Positions 52,464-61,656 of a stretch of 64,000 nt of DNA are shown here, in pieces. The stretch is taken from positions 744,001 through 808,000 of the forward strand of contig NZ_JAHVJR010000001.1 of NCBI RefSeq assembly GCF_019801175.1, written 5' to 3'. The notes beneath the pieces are model-generated. The model was not told the origin of the DNA. It saw nothing but the letters and a program-made list of their open reading frames with translations, and searched no databases. Made by a program: the position numbers and the translations under genes. This stretch comes from Vannielia litorea (lineage in GTDB: Bacteria; Pseudomonadota; Alphaproteobacteria; Rhodobacterales; Rhodobacteraceae). Each line of letters opens with the position of its first letter. Positions within the stretch are counted from its first letter, which is position 1.

Positions 52464-55400
52464 CTATTCGGCGGCGCGAATGTGGGGCGGTTTGCCGGTG
52501 CCGTCCTTGCCTTCGTCCTTTGCGTCTTCCGCATCGGCATCGGCCGTCGGCTCCTCAGGCGAGGGCGCTGTGTCAGCCTCGGCGGAAGACTCCTCCGGCA
52601 CCTCCGGCGCACCCTTGCCTTCCTCCACCTCGGCCTCCACCACCGGGGTCTCTTCCTCGGACCAGATGATCTCGGGGCTTTTCACCTTGCGGGCGGCGCG
52701 GGCGAGGGAGGCATCGCGGGCGACGCGGCTGGAGCGGCCGAGGGCCACCTTGCCGACGCTCCGAAGGCCCCAATAGGCACCCTTGGAGGCCCAGATGCGC
52801 AGTGCCAGCATCGATGGGGTGAAGACCAGCGTGAGGATCGTCGCAGTGCCGAGGCCGAAGACGACGGCGGTGGCCAGTTGCTTCCACCAGAGCGCGGTGG
52901 GGCTGTCGAGCGAGTAGCCGCCGTTGATGAAGTCGAGGCTGAGGCCGAGCATCATAGGGGTCAGGCCCGCCATCGTGGTGATGGTGGTCAGCAGCACCGG
53001 GCGCAGCCGCGCCTCGGCGGTGCGGATCACCGCCTCGAGCCTTGGCATATAGGCGGAGAACTCCTGATAGGTGTCGATCAAAACGATGTTGTTGTTCACA
53101 ACGATCCCCGCCAAGGCGACGATCCCGGTGCCGGTCATGATGATCGAGAAGGGCTGGCCGAGCAGCAACATGCCCCAGAGCACCCCGGCGGTGGAGAGCA
53201 CCACGGCCAGCAGCACCAGAACGGCGTTGTAGAAACTGTTGAACTGGGCCAGCAGGATCACGAACATCATCCCCAGCGCCATGCCGAAGGCGCTGACGAG
53301 GAAGGCCTGGCTCTCTTCCTGGTCTTCCTGATCGCCGGTCCACTCCCAGTCGATGCCGGTGGGCAATGGGCTCTCTTCGCCCGAGAGCCACTCGGTCAGC
53401 ACGGCGATGCGCTCGTTGGCATTGACCGAGACCTTGCTGGCCCCGGCATAGCGGCCGCCGGGCGCGATCAGCGCATCGGCCTCCTCAGCGGGCACCACGG
53501 CGAGGGTGGTGGCCTCGGCGCCCTCACCTTCGACCAGCTTTGTCAGGCCGGGGGCCACATCCGCTTTCACATCGTAGATCCGGCGTTGGTCCACCCGGTC
53601 GATCCGGCCGATCTTGGCGACCGGCTTGCGGGTGATGAAATTGGAGAGCGGCACGAGCCCGTCGGCGGTGCGCACCTTCAGCTCGTCGAGGGTGGAGAGC
53701 ACGCGGTCTTCCCGCGGCAAGCGCACACGGATCTCGATCTCTTCATCCGAGCTGTCCACCCGCATGGTGTCGAGCAGGATGCCCCGGGTCACCAGCTGCA
53801 CCATCGCGCCAACGGTGGCCACGTCGGCGCCGTAGCGCCCAGCCTTCTCGACATCCACGTCGATCTGCCAGTCGATGCCGGGCAGAGGGGTGGTGTCTTC
53901 AAGGTCGATCACGCCGGGCAGGCTCTCAAGCTTGGCGCGGACGGTTGCGACCGACTCCTCCAGCGCGGCAAAGTCGTTGCCTGACAGCCGCAGGTGGATC
54001 GGCTTGCCCGCGCCGGGGCCCATGGCGAGGTTGAGAATCTCCGGCTGGATGCCGGGGATGTCGAGCACCGCCTCTTCGATCTTCTCGAGGATCACGTCGC
54101 CATCCAGCTCGGCGAGGGTCACGTCATGGGTGCGGGCGTATTCGGGGCGGTCCTCCCACGGGATCAGCTCCAGCTGGATCTGGCCCACAGTATCCAGCGG
54201 GGACTGGCTGCCACCGGTGTTGGAGTTCAGCCCGCCTTCGCCGGCGAAGGCAAAGGCGCTTTCGATGCCGGGGATATGGCTCATCGCCTCCTCGACCTCG
54301 CGCACCATTTCGTCCTTCTCTTCGAGGCTGAGGTTGCCGCGGGCGCGGACGTAGACGATGGCCTGCTCCGGCTCGCTCTCGACAAAGAAATCGACGCCGT
54401 TGTTGTTGGCCCCGTAGTAGCCGAAGGTGAAGATCACGAAGAAGCCGACGGCCCCGATGGTGACGAGCGGCATGATCGGGTTGCCCGCGATCATCTTGAT
54501 CACCCAGCCGAAGGGCGAGCGGCGGTGGCCGGCCTTCACGCGCTTGGCCCGGCGCTCGATGCGGGCGGCGTCCAGCGTGATGGTGGCGAGGAAGGCGGCG
54601 GCGATGAAGAGCAGCAGCCCCGGCAGCGCGGCCATGAAGCCGGAGAAGGGCGAGGTGCCGCCGAAGAGGTAGCCGGGGTTGATGCATTGCAGCGCGGCGA
54701 TGAAGAGCAGGTAGAGCGAGGGCACCACAAGCACGGCACGCACCCACCACGGAAAGCGGCGGAGGCCCTTTGAGGCGTTGTGGAACATCCGGCTCATCCG
54801 GCCTGAGACACCGCCGAGCACCGGCAGATACACCAGCGCCACCAGAAGGGAGGCGGAGAGCACGAAGATCAGCGTGACCGGCAGCATCCCCATGAATTGC
54901 CCGGCCACACCGGGCCAGAACAACATCGGCAGGAAGGCGCAGAGCGTGGTCGCGGTGGAGCTGACGATGGGCCAGAACATCCGCTTGGCGGCCTCGACAT
55001 AGGCATGCATCGGTCCGACGCCTTGGGATATCCTCTTGTCGGCATATTCCACTACGACAATCGCGCCATCCACCAGCATCCCCACGGCTAGGATCAGGCC
55101 GAACATCACAATGTTCGACACGGTGATCCCCATGATCGAGAGGAACACGAAGCAGAGCAGAAAGCTGATGGGAATCGCGATGCCCACCAGCATGGCGGGG
55201 CGGATGCCGAGCGCGGCCAGCACCACGATGGCCACCAGCGCGATGGCAGTCATCACCGAACCTTCGAGCTGGCTCACCATCGACTTCACCACCCGGCTCT
55301 GGTCGTTCGAGGTGCCCACCCGGATCGCATCGCGCAGCTCCGGCGGCCACTTCGCCATCTCGGCATCCACCGTCTCGCGGATCGCGGCGGCGGTGTCGAT

Positions 55401-56273
55401 GATGTTGTAGCCCTTCTTCTTGGAGACCTGCAGCGCCACCGTGTTGACTCCGTTGAAGCGGGCGGTGCCGGTGCGATCTTCGAAGGTGAGGCGGATGTCG
55501 GCCAGATCGCCGAGGGTAACGATGCTGTCGCCGTTCACCTTGACCGGCAGGTTCAGCACATCCTGGCTGGTTTCGAAGCTGGCGGGAATCTTGACCGAAA
55601 ACGCGCCGGTGGGTGTTTCGATCTCGCCCGCCGCGATGAGCTGGTTGTTGTTCTGGACAACCGAGATCAGCTCACCGGCGGTGACGTTGTAGCTCTCCAG
55701 CTTCAGCGGATCGATCACCACCTCGAGCATCTCGTCGCGGTGGCCGGCGAGGCTGGCCTCCAGCACCGGCTCCAGCCCTTCGAGACTATCCTGCAAGTCC
55801 TTGGCGACCTTCACCAAAGTGCGCTCGGGCAGGGCGCCGGTGAGGTTGACGATGATGATCGGGAACTCGGAAAAGTTGATCTCACCTATGGTGTAACTGT
55901 CGGCCCCTTCAGGGAAGTTGGCCTCGGCGGTGTTCATCGCGGCGCGCACATCGGCCAGAGTGGCGGACTTGTCCCAGCCGAACTCGAATTCGAGCACCAC
56001 GTTGGCATAGCCCTCGGTAGCCACGCCCTGCATGGTCTTGAGGCCGTCGAGATCGGAGAGCTCGGTTTCCATCGGCTTGACCAGCATCTTCTCGGCATCT
56101 GCCGCCGAAATGCCGGGGAAGGGGACCGAGACGAAGACCGCCGGGATCTCGATATCCGGCTCGCCCTCCTTAGGCAGGCTCAGATAGGTCGCCCAGCCCA
56201 CGAGGATCGACATCGCCACGAAGGCGAGGATCATCCTAGCGCGGGCGGCGGCCCAGTCGACGATACCTGTCAT
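52464..56273 (-). CDS. RND efflux transporter, inner-membrane pump
   Basis: The 1269-residue pump has the RND plan: one helix, a large periplasmic loop, six helices, a second loop and five helices. The start MILAFVAMSILVGWATYLSL with PGISAADAEKMLVKPME is typical. Helix 4 carries GMLVDGAIVVVEYADKR, with a single Asp where drug pumps often have two. The chain is longer than the usual 1020-1050. Part of the excess is after helix 6 and most is an acidic, disordered C-terminal tail of over 100 residues, ending near GKPPHIRAAE. The ATG overlaps the end of the adaptor gene (ATGA). No outer-membrane channel gene is nearby. Confidence 0.92.
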   Translation of the reverse strand: MTGIVDWAAARARMILAFVAMSILVGWATYLSLPKEGEPDIEIPAVFVSVPFPGISAADAEKMLVKPMETELSDLDGLKTMQGVATEGYANVVLEFEFGWDKSATLADVRAAMNTAEANFPEGADSYTIGEINFSEFPIIIVNLTGALPERTLVKVAKDLQDSLEGLEPVLEASLAGHRDEMLEVVIDPLKLESYNVTAGELISVVQNNNQLIAAGEIETPTGAFSVKIPASFETSQDVLNLPVKVNGDSIVTLGDLADIRLTFEDRTGTARFNGVNTVALQVSKKKGYNIIDTAAAIRETVDAEMAKWPPELRDAIRVGTSNDQSRVVKSMVSQLEGSVMTAIALVAIVVLAALGIRPAMLVGIAIPISFLLCFVFLSIMGITVSNIVMFGLILAVGMLVDGAIVVVEYADKRISQGVGPMHAYVEAAKRMFWPIVSSTATTLCAFLPMLFWPGVAGQFMGMLPVTLIFVLSASLLVALVYLPVLGGVSGRMSRMFHNASKGLRRFPWWVRAVLVVPSLYLLFIAALQCINPGYLFGGTSPFSGFMAALPGLLLFIAAAFLATITLDAARIERRAKRVKAGHRRSPFGWVIKMIAGNPIMPLVTIGAVGFFVIFTFGYYGANNNGVDFFVESEPEQAIVYVRARGNLSLEEKDEMVREVEEAMSHIPGIESAFAFAGEGGLNSNTGGSQSPLDTVGQIQLELIPWEDRPEYARTHDVTLAELDGDVILEKIEEAVLDIPGIQPEILNLAMGPGAGKPIHLRLSGNDFAALEESVATVRAKLESLPGVIDLEDTTPLPGIDWQIDVDVEKAGRYGADVATVGAMVQLVTRGILLDTMRVDSSDEEIEIRVRLPREDRVLSTLDELKVRTADGLVPLSNFITRKPVAKIGRIDRVDQRRIYDVKADVAPGLTKLVEGEGAEATTLAVVPAEEADALIAPGGRYAGASKVSVNANERIAVLTEWLSGEESPLPTGIDWEWTGDQEDQEESQAFLVSAFGMALGMMFVILLAQFNSFYNAVLVLLAVVLSTAGVLWGMLLLGQPFSIIMTGTGIVALAGIVVNNNIVLIDTYQEFSAYMPRLEAVIRTAEARLRPVLLTTITTMAGLTPMMLGLSLDFINGGYSLDSPTALWWKQLATAVVFGLGTATILTLVFTPSMLALRIWASKGAYWGLRSVGKVALGRSSRVARDASLARAARKVKSPEIIWSEEETPVVEAEVEEGKGAPEVPEESSAEADTAPSPEEPTADADAEDAKDEGKDGTGKPPHIRAAE

Positions 56274-57523
56274 TGGGTCAGCTCCTCGAGAGTGACCTTC
56301 ACCGGCACACCGTCCACCACATACTCCTGCCCGCGGGTGATCACCGTCACCGTCTCGGGCAGGCCGGTGACCCAGATGCCATCGACCGTGTCACGCAGCA
56401 CGGTGACCGGCGCGAAGCGGGCCATGTTCTCGGTGTCGACCCAGCGCACGCCGAGCAGACCGTCATCATCGAGGGTGAGCGAGGATTGCGGCAGCAGGTG
56501 GGCCTGCGCCCCCTCGGCGGAAATGGCGATCTCGACCGTCTGGCCATCGCGAATGGCGAGGTCGGCGTTGGGCACCTGCACCTCGATGCGGAAGGTGCGG
56601 GTCTGGGCATCGGCGGAACGCGAGATAAAGGTGACCTCGCCCATGACCTCATCGCCGGTGGCCAGCCGCGCCCCGGCGCCGGCGCCTGTTTCGACCCGGC
56701 CCACCTCGGTTTCAGGAATGAAGCCGACCAATTTGATCGGATCGAGCTGGAGGATAGTGGCGCAGTCGGACCCGGCCTGAAGCAGCACACCGAGCTCGGC
56801 GCTGTCGCTCTCCAGCAGGCCGGAGAAGGGGGCGGTGATGGTTAGCCGTTCAATCTCTTTCTGGGCAGAGGCCACGGCGGCCTCGGCGGTTTGCACTTGG
56901 CTCTTGGCGCCTTCGACGCCCGATTGCGCCGCCTGCACCGCGGCGCGGGCAGAGGAAACCCCGGCCCGGGTCGCTGCCACGCGCGTATCGGAGGCATAGC
57001 CGCCCTGCGAAAGCTGGCTGGCGGCGCGGTCGTTGATCTCGGCCTCTTCCAAGGCGGCCTGCGCCTCGGCCACGCGGGCCTCGGCCTCGGGCAGCCCGGC
57101 GCGGGCGGAGGCAAGCTGCGCCTCGGCCTGTGCCAGCTGGGTCTGCCGCGTGCCCGGATCGATCTCGCAGAGCATCTGACCAGTTTCCACGAAAGCGCCC
57201 TTGCGCAGCGGCTCCGAGATAACCTGACCACTGGTCTCGGCCCGGACGACCACCTGACGCGCCGCCTCGGTGCGGCCACGGGTCACAACCGCGCTGTCGA
57301 TCTCGCGGGCCAGGCTCTCCAGCGCCATGACCGAAACGACCCGCGCCTCGCCCGCGCCGGTGCCGTCTTCTTCCACCGAGCGGGGGGCCTCTTCGGCCTC
57401 GGCCACCGGCACCTCTTCGGCATCGCCGCCGCCCGCGACAGAGAGCAGCAGATCGCGCTGCATGATCGCGAGATAGAGCACCGCTGCGACGCAGAGCGCG
57501 ATGAGGATCGAAAACAGCCGCAT
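56270..57523 (-). CDS. RND periplasmic adaptor (membrane fusion protein)
   Basis: The ATG at 57523 follows AAGGAAGG and starts MRLFSILIALCVAAVLYLAI, an uncleaved anchor or signal segment. The 417-residue protein has the MFP pattern. A biotinyl-lipoyl-like strand (VVRAETSGQVISEPLRKGAF) is followed by a long alpha-hairpin of Ala/Glu heptads (residues about 150-235). The second lipoyl half is TITAPFSGLLESDSAELGVL, and beta-barrel domains follow. It links the pump to an outer-membrane channel encoded elsewhere. A 20-bp palindrome about 95 bp upstream of its start looks like a TetR-type operator. Confidence 0.92.
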   Translation of the reverse strand: MRLFSILIALCVAAVLYLAIMQRDLLLSVAGGGDAEEVPVAEAEEAPRSVEEDGTGAGEARVVSVMALESLAREIDSAVVTRGRTEAARQVVVRAETSGQVISEPLRKGAFVETGQMLCEIDPGTRQTQLAQAEAQLASARAGLPEAEARVAEAQAALEEAEINDRAASQLSQGGYASDTRVAATRAGVSSARAAVQAAQSGVEGAKSQVQTAEAAVASAQKEIERLTITAPFSGLLESDSAELGVLLQAGSDCATILQLDPIKLVGFIPETEVGRVETGAGAGARLATGDEVMGEVTFISRSADAQTRTFRIEVQVPNADLAIRDGQTVEIAISAEGAQAHLLPQSSLTLDDDGLLGVRWVDTENMARFAPVTVLRDTVDGIWVTGLPETVTVITRGQEYVVDGVPVKVTLEELTQ

Positions 57524-57617
57524 GGCCGGTCCTTCCTTGCAACAAAGGGGCGCCGGCGCGCCCAGACAAACCTTCGCTGGTGCAGAAACCTGCACAGCCC
57601 TAAAGACCATACGGCGT

Positions 57618-57637
57618 TCTGAACCGTTTGGTTCAGA
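57618..57637. promoter_or_regulatory. TetR-type palindromic operator upstream of the RND operon
   Basis: TCTGAACCGTTTGGTTCAGA is a perfect 8-bp inverted repeat with a 4-bp centre. Its form is typical of TetR/AcrR sites that control RND pumps. It lies in the 320-bp divergent gap 57524-57843. No regulator gene is present on either side. The remainder of the gap, 57638-57843, shows no further structure except the leader of the next gene. Confidence 0.7.
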
Positions 57638-57843
57638 TTAGACGGAAGCTTAACGCCGCGCAAGCAACAGTTCCCGCAGCCCTGACCGCTCCTGACAGGG
57701 GCACCCGCGCCGCTCTGGCAAGGGCCGGGCGCGAGCGCTGCAATCCCCTTGGCATCGGTGCGGGTTTCCGGGTAAGAAGCACCGATCTTTCGGGGCGCAG
57801 ACCCCGGAGCGCAAAGAAGACGCAGGGAACAGAAGGCAGGCAG

Positions 57844-58497
57844 ATGAGCGATAGCGAGAGCTTCATCGACGAGGTCACCGAAGAGCTGCGGCGCGACAGG
57901 TTGTTTTCGCTGATGCGGCGCTACGGCTGGATCCCTCTCGTCATCATTCTGGCGCTGGTCGGCGGCGCCGCTTGGTTCGAGTGGCAGCGGTCCAGTGCGC
58001 GGGCCGAGGCTGAAGCGCGCGGAGATGCGGTGCTGGCGGCGCTCCAGGCGGAGGAGGGCGAGGCCCGGCTTTCCGCGCTCGAAGCCCTTGAAGCCGATGG
58101 TGAATTCGCTGCCGTGCTCGACCTCCTGAAGGCCGCCGAGGCGCAAAGCGCGGAGGACCCGAAGGGCGCGGCCGAGATCCTGCTGGGGGTGGCCAATGAC
58201 GCCTCCCTGCCGCAACCGTGGCGCGACCTTGCCGGGCTGAAGGCGGTAATGCTGGGGTCCGAGGCCATGGAGCCCGACACGCGCAAGGACCTGCTCGACC
58301 GGATCGCCGCTTCGGCCTCTCCGATGGCCCGGATGGCGCGTGAGCAGCAGGTCTACCTGCTGATCGAGACGGGCGACCGCGAGGCCGCTCTGGCCGCGGC
58401 GCAGGCGCTGGTCGAGGAAGACGGCCTCAGCCGGGGCTTGCAAGAGCGGCTGTTGCAAGTGATTGTGGCACTGGGAGGAAAGCCCGAAGAGGGCTGA
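57844..58497 (+). CDS. Membrane-anchored TPR-like protein (YfgM-like)
   Basis: The start at 57844, just after AGGCAGGCAG, gives 217 residues: SDSESFIDEVTEELRRDRLF, one membrane helix (YGWIPLVIILALVGGAAWFEW, about 28-48), then alpha-helical repeats of TPR type. The same gene order with a BamB-like lipoprotein and Der is common in alpha- and gammaproteobacteria, where YfgM helps periplasmic chaperones at the translocon. Function here is inferred from that context. The BamB-like gene follows after 69 bp. Confidence 0.84.
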   Translation: MSDSESFIDEVTEELRRDRLFSLMRRYGWIPLVIILALVGGAAWFEWQRSSARAEAEARGDAVLAALQAEEGEARLSALEALEADGEFAAVLDLLKAAEAQSAEDPKGAAEILLGVANDASLPQPWRDLAGLKAVMLGSEAMEPDTRKDLLDRIAASASPMARMAREQQVYLLIETGDREAALAAAQALVEEDGLSRGLQERLLQVIVALGGKPEEG

Positions 58498-58566
58498 TCG
58501 GACCTGCGCCCGCAGCTTCAAGAAGGCGCGGGCCGGAGAGATGAGACGGGGCAAGGAAGGCACGCC

Positions 58567-59895
58567 GTGAGAGCAGCAACGAAGTGGATCACCGCAGGCA
58601 CGGTCCTGGCCCTGCTTTCGGCCTGTGGCCAGGGCGAGCAGCCCCTGCCCGGAAAGCGCATCGGCATTCGCGAGGCGGCCGGGGTCGCCGACATTGGCGG
58701 CGCGACCGCCCCTACCTATCGCGGCTCGGCGCCGATCTCGCTGCCCGCACCGGTCAACCACGGCTCATGGACCCACCGCAACGGCGGCCCGCAGCACCGC
58801 ATCCAGCACCCGGCACTGGCGCGGAATGTGCAGGCGATCTGGCGGGCGAACATTGGTTCGGGCGACAGCCGGAAGGCCCGGATCACCGCTGATCCGGTGG
58901 CCTCGGGCGGGCGCATCTTTACGATGGACAGCCGCGCACAGGTCTCCGCCGTCTCCACCGGCGGCGCGGTGATCTGGTCGACAGACATCACCCCGGCGCG
59001 GGATCGGACCACGGATGCCTCCGGCGGCGGCCTCGCTGTTTCTGGAAATACCCTTTACGTGACAAGCGGTTACGGTGAGCTCCTTGCGCTCGACGTGGCC
59101 ACCGGCGGGCTGCGCTGGCGGCAGCGGTTCGACGGGCCGGTGCAAGGCACACCCACGGTTGAGGGCGGCACGGTTTACGTGGTGAGCCGCGACAACCGGG
59201 CCTTCGCTGTGGAAGCCTCCAACGGGCGGCTCAAGTGGGAGATGCCCGGCACGCCGACGCCTTCGGTGATGTCCGGCGGGGCAGGGCCTGCGCTGACTGA
59301 CCGCTCGGTGATCTTCCCGCTCGGCAACAGCCAGGTGACCGGCGCGCTGAAGCTTTCGGGCGTGCGGACGTGGTCCGAGATCATCGCCGGCGAGCGGCGC
59401 GGGCGGGCCTATACCGGCTACACCGATGTCACCGGCGACCCGGTGGTGGTGGGCAGCACGGTGTACGTGGGCACCCAATCGGGCCGCACCGTGGCGCTGA
59501 ACGTGGACACTGGCGAGCGGCTCTGGACCGCGCTGGATGGTGCCTATTCGCCGGTCTGGCCTGCGGGTAACTCCTTGTTTTACGTGACAGATGCCAGCCA
59601 GCTGGTGCGCGTGAGCGCCGCCACGGGCGAGACGATCTGGTCGGCCAAGCTGCCCGATTACTCGGCCCGGCGGGAGCGCCGCCGCAAGGCGGTTGTTGCC
59701 CACTATGGCCCGGTTCTGGCGGGCGGGCTGCTGCGGGTGGCCTCGGACGACGGGCTGCTGCGCAGCTTCGATCCGACCTCGGGTGCCCTCGTCTCGGCGG
59801 TGGAGCTGCCCGGTGGTGCGGCCTCCAACCCGATCGTGGTGGCGGGCGCGCTCTATGTGGTCAACCGCAAGGGCCAACTGGTGGCTTTCCGTTAA
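58567..59895 (+). CDS. bamB: BamB-like PQQ-repeat outer-membrane assembly lipoprotein
   Basis: The GTG start at 58567 has AAGGAAGG upstream and the product begins with a lipoprotein signal ending LLSAC, lipidated on Cys19. The remaining part of the 442 residues is a beta-propeller of PQQ-like repeats, such as GRIFTMDSRAQVSAVSTGGA, GTVYVVSRDNRAFAVEASNG and STVYVGTQSGRTVALNVDTG. BamB assists BamA in inserting outer-membrane proteins. Length is about 50 residues above the E. coli protein, mostly at the N-terminus. Confidence 0.88.
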   Translation: MRAATKWITAGTVLALLSACGQGEQPLPGKRIGIREAAGVADIGGATAPTYRGSAPISLPAPVNHGSWTHRNGGPQHRIQHPALARNVQAIWRANIGSGDSRKARITADPVASGGRIFTMDSRAQVSAVSTGGAVIWSTDITPARDRTTDASGGGLAVSGNTLYVTSGYGELLALDVATGGLRWRQRFDGPVQGTPTVEGGTVYVVSRDNRAFAVEASNGRLKWEMPGTPTPSVMSGGAGPALTDRSVIFPLGNSQVTGALKLSGVRTWSEIIAGERRGRAYTGYTDVTGDPVVVGSTVYVGTQSGRTVALNVDTGERLWTALDGAYSPVWPAGNSLFYVTDASQLVRVSAATGETIWSAKLPDYSARRERRRKAVVAHYGPVLAGGLLRVASDDGLLRSFDPTSGALVSAVELPGGAASNPIVVAGALYVVNRKGQLVAFR

Positions 59896-59946
59896 GCGCA
59901 AAGCGGTGTATGAGGCGCCCTTACGCCTAAGCACCGGTCCGTTAAC

Positions 59947-61404
59947 ATGAGCTTCACACTTGCCATCGTTGGCCGCCCCAACGTTGGAAAATCCACTCTT
60001 TTCAACCGCTTGGTCGGCAAGCGACTGGCGCTGGTCGACGATCAGCCCGGTGTGACGCGTGACCTGCGCGAGGGCGAGGCGCGCCTTGGCGACCTGCGCT
60101 TTACCGTTATCGACACCGCCGGCCTCGAAGAGGCGACCGACGAGAGCCTGCAGGGCCGGATGCGCAAGCTCACCGAGCGCGCGGTGGAAATGGCCGACAT
60201 ATGCCTGTTCCTCATCGATGCACGGGCGGGCGTGACGCCGACTGACGAGGTCTTTGCCGATATCCTGCGCCGCAAGAACGCCCATGTGCTCGTGGGCTGC
60301 AACAAGGCCGAAGGCCGCGCGGCCGAGGGCGGTATCGTCGAGGCATGGAGCCTCGGGCTGGGCGACCCGATCCCGCTGAGTGCGGAGCATGGCGAGGGCA
60401 TGTCGGACCTGCTGGCCGCCTTGATGCCAGTGGTTGATGAAATTTCGCTTAACAAGGTGGATGACAGCCCCGAAACCGAGGTTTCGGTGGAAGAGGGCGA
60501 AGAGCCAGAGCCTTGGAAACCCACGAAAAAGAAGCCGCTCCAAGTGGCCGTGGTGGGCCGCCCGAACGCGGGCAAATCGACCCTGATCAATGCGATCCTC
60601 GGTGAAGACCGGCTGCTGACCGGCCCCGAGGCGGGGATCACCCGCGACTCGATTTCGCTGGCGATCGAATGGGACGGCGTGCCGATGCGCCTGTTCGACA
60701 CCGCAGGCATGCGCAAACGCGCCAAGGTGCAGGAAAAGCTGGAGAAACTCTCGGTTTCCGACGGTCTCAGGGCGGTGAAATTTGCCGAGGTCGTGGTGGT
60801 GCTGCTCGATGCGGCGATCCCCTTCGAGCAACAGGATTTGCGCATTGCCGACCTTGCCGAGCGCGAGGGTCGGGCCGTGGTGGTGGCGGTCAACAAATGG
60901 GACTTGGAGCCGGAAAAACAGGCCAAGCTCAAGGGGTTGCGCGTGGCGTTCGAGAAGCTGCTGCCGCAGCTGAAGGGCGCGCCGCTGGTGACGGTTTCGG
61001 CCAAGACGGGCAGGGGGCTGGACCGGTTACAGCAGGCGGTGGTGAAGGCCCATGAGGTCTGGAACCGCCGGGTGACCACGGCCAAGCTGAATGACTGGCT
61101 GATCTCGATGCTCGAACAGCACCCGCCACCCGCACCGGGCGGGCGCCGCATCAGGCTGCGCTACATGACCCAAGCCAAGACACGGCCGCCGGGGTTTGTG
61201 GTGATGTGCTCGCATCCCGACAAGCTGCCGGAGAGCTATAAACGCTATCTTGTCAACGGCTTGCGGGAGGACTTTGACATGCCCGGCACGCCGATCCGGC
61301 TGTACTTCCGCGGGCAGGGCGATGCGAACCCCTACAAGAACAAGACCAAGTCGACGCCCTCGCGGCTGCGCAAGCACTTGGGCAAGAAGCCCTTGGGCGA
61401 GTGA
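59947..61404 (+). CDS. der: Ribosome biogenesis GTPase Der
   Basis: The 485-residue protein has the two tandem G domains that define Der: GRPNVGKSTLFNR near residue 10 with DTAGLEEATD, and GRPNAGKSTLINA near residue 205 with DTAGMRKRAK. NKWD lies in the second domain, while the first has NKAE in the usual NKxD place. A KH-like C-terminal domain follows, ending STPSRLRKHLGKKPLGE. It acts in maturation of the 50S subunit. A perfect palindrome follows 6 bp after the stop. Confidence 0.96.
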   Translation: MSFTLAIVGRPNVGKSTLFNRLVGKRLALVDDQPGVTRDLREGEARLGDLRFTVIDTAGLEEATDESLQGRMRKLTERAVEMADICLFLIDARAGVTPTDEVFADILRRKNAHVLVGCNKAEGRAAEGGIVEAWSLGLGDPIPLSAEHGEGMSDLLAALMPVVDEISLNKVDDSPETEVSVEEGEEPEPWKPTKKKPLQVAVVGRPNAGKSTLINAILGEDRLLTGPEAGITRDSISLAIEWDGVPMRLFDTAGMRKRAKVQEKLEKLSVSDGLRAVKFAEVVVVLLDAAIPFEQQDLRIADLAEREGRAVVVAVNKWDLEPEKQAKLKGLRVAFEKLLPQLKGAPLVTVSAKTGRGLDRLQQAVVKAHEVWNRRVTTAKLNDWLISMLEQHPPPAPGGRRIRLRYMTQAKTRPPGFVVMCSHPDKLPESYKRYLVNGLREDFDMPGTPIRLYFRGQGDANPYKNKTKSTPSRLRKHLGKKPLGE

Positions 61405-61410
61405 GGAAAT

Positions 61411-61438
61411 CAGGGTTAACGGGGCACCGTTAACCCTG
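61411..61438. other. Perfect 12-bp inverted repeat containing GTTAAC, after der
   Basis: CAGGGTTAACGG (61411-61422) and CCGTTAACCCTG (61427-61438) pair completely around GGCA. There is no T-run after it on either strand. It could terminate der or bind a protein; GTTAAC halves resemble part of CtrA-type sites. It abuts the 11-bp repeat array, as a single GGGTTAAC does at the other array. Confidence 0.75.
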
Positions 61439-61446
61439 TGATGCAG

Positions 61447-61490
61447 GGGATGCACATCCCATGCACAACTGATGCACATTCCATACATAC
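61447..61490 (-). repeat. Array of four 11-bp units (GTGCAT core), second copy
   Basis: Read on the minus strand the units are GTATGTATGGA, ATGTGCATCAG, TTGTGCATGGG, ATGTGCATCCC. This matches the array at 38678-38721 unit by unit in opposite orientation. CGCG precedes it and GGGTTAAC follows it in both places. The rest of the 252-bp der-amidase gap has a further GGTTAACC (61514-61521) and the amidase leader. Confidence 0.85.
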
Positions 61491-61656
61491 GCGGTTTTTG
61501 CACATCAGCCGGCGGTTAACCGGGCGCACTCTCTCATGGCGAGAGGGTCGCGGCCCCGTGATCTGCGCGCGCTTGGTGCGCTGCTGGGCCTCGTGTAGAA
61601 CGGGGCAAAACAGGCGGGGCCCGCAGATGGCAGGGCCGGGATCAAGCGGGGCAACA

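Noticed and set aside
60447..60530. Defective first G domain in Der because of NKAE instead of NKxD
   Set aside because: NKAD/NKAE variation is tolerated in this family and all other motifs are intact, so it is not evidence of a broken gene.
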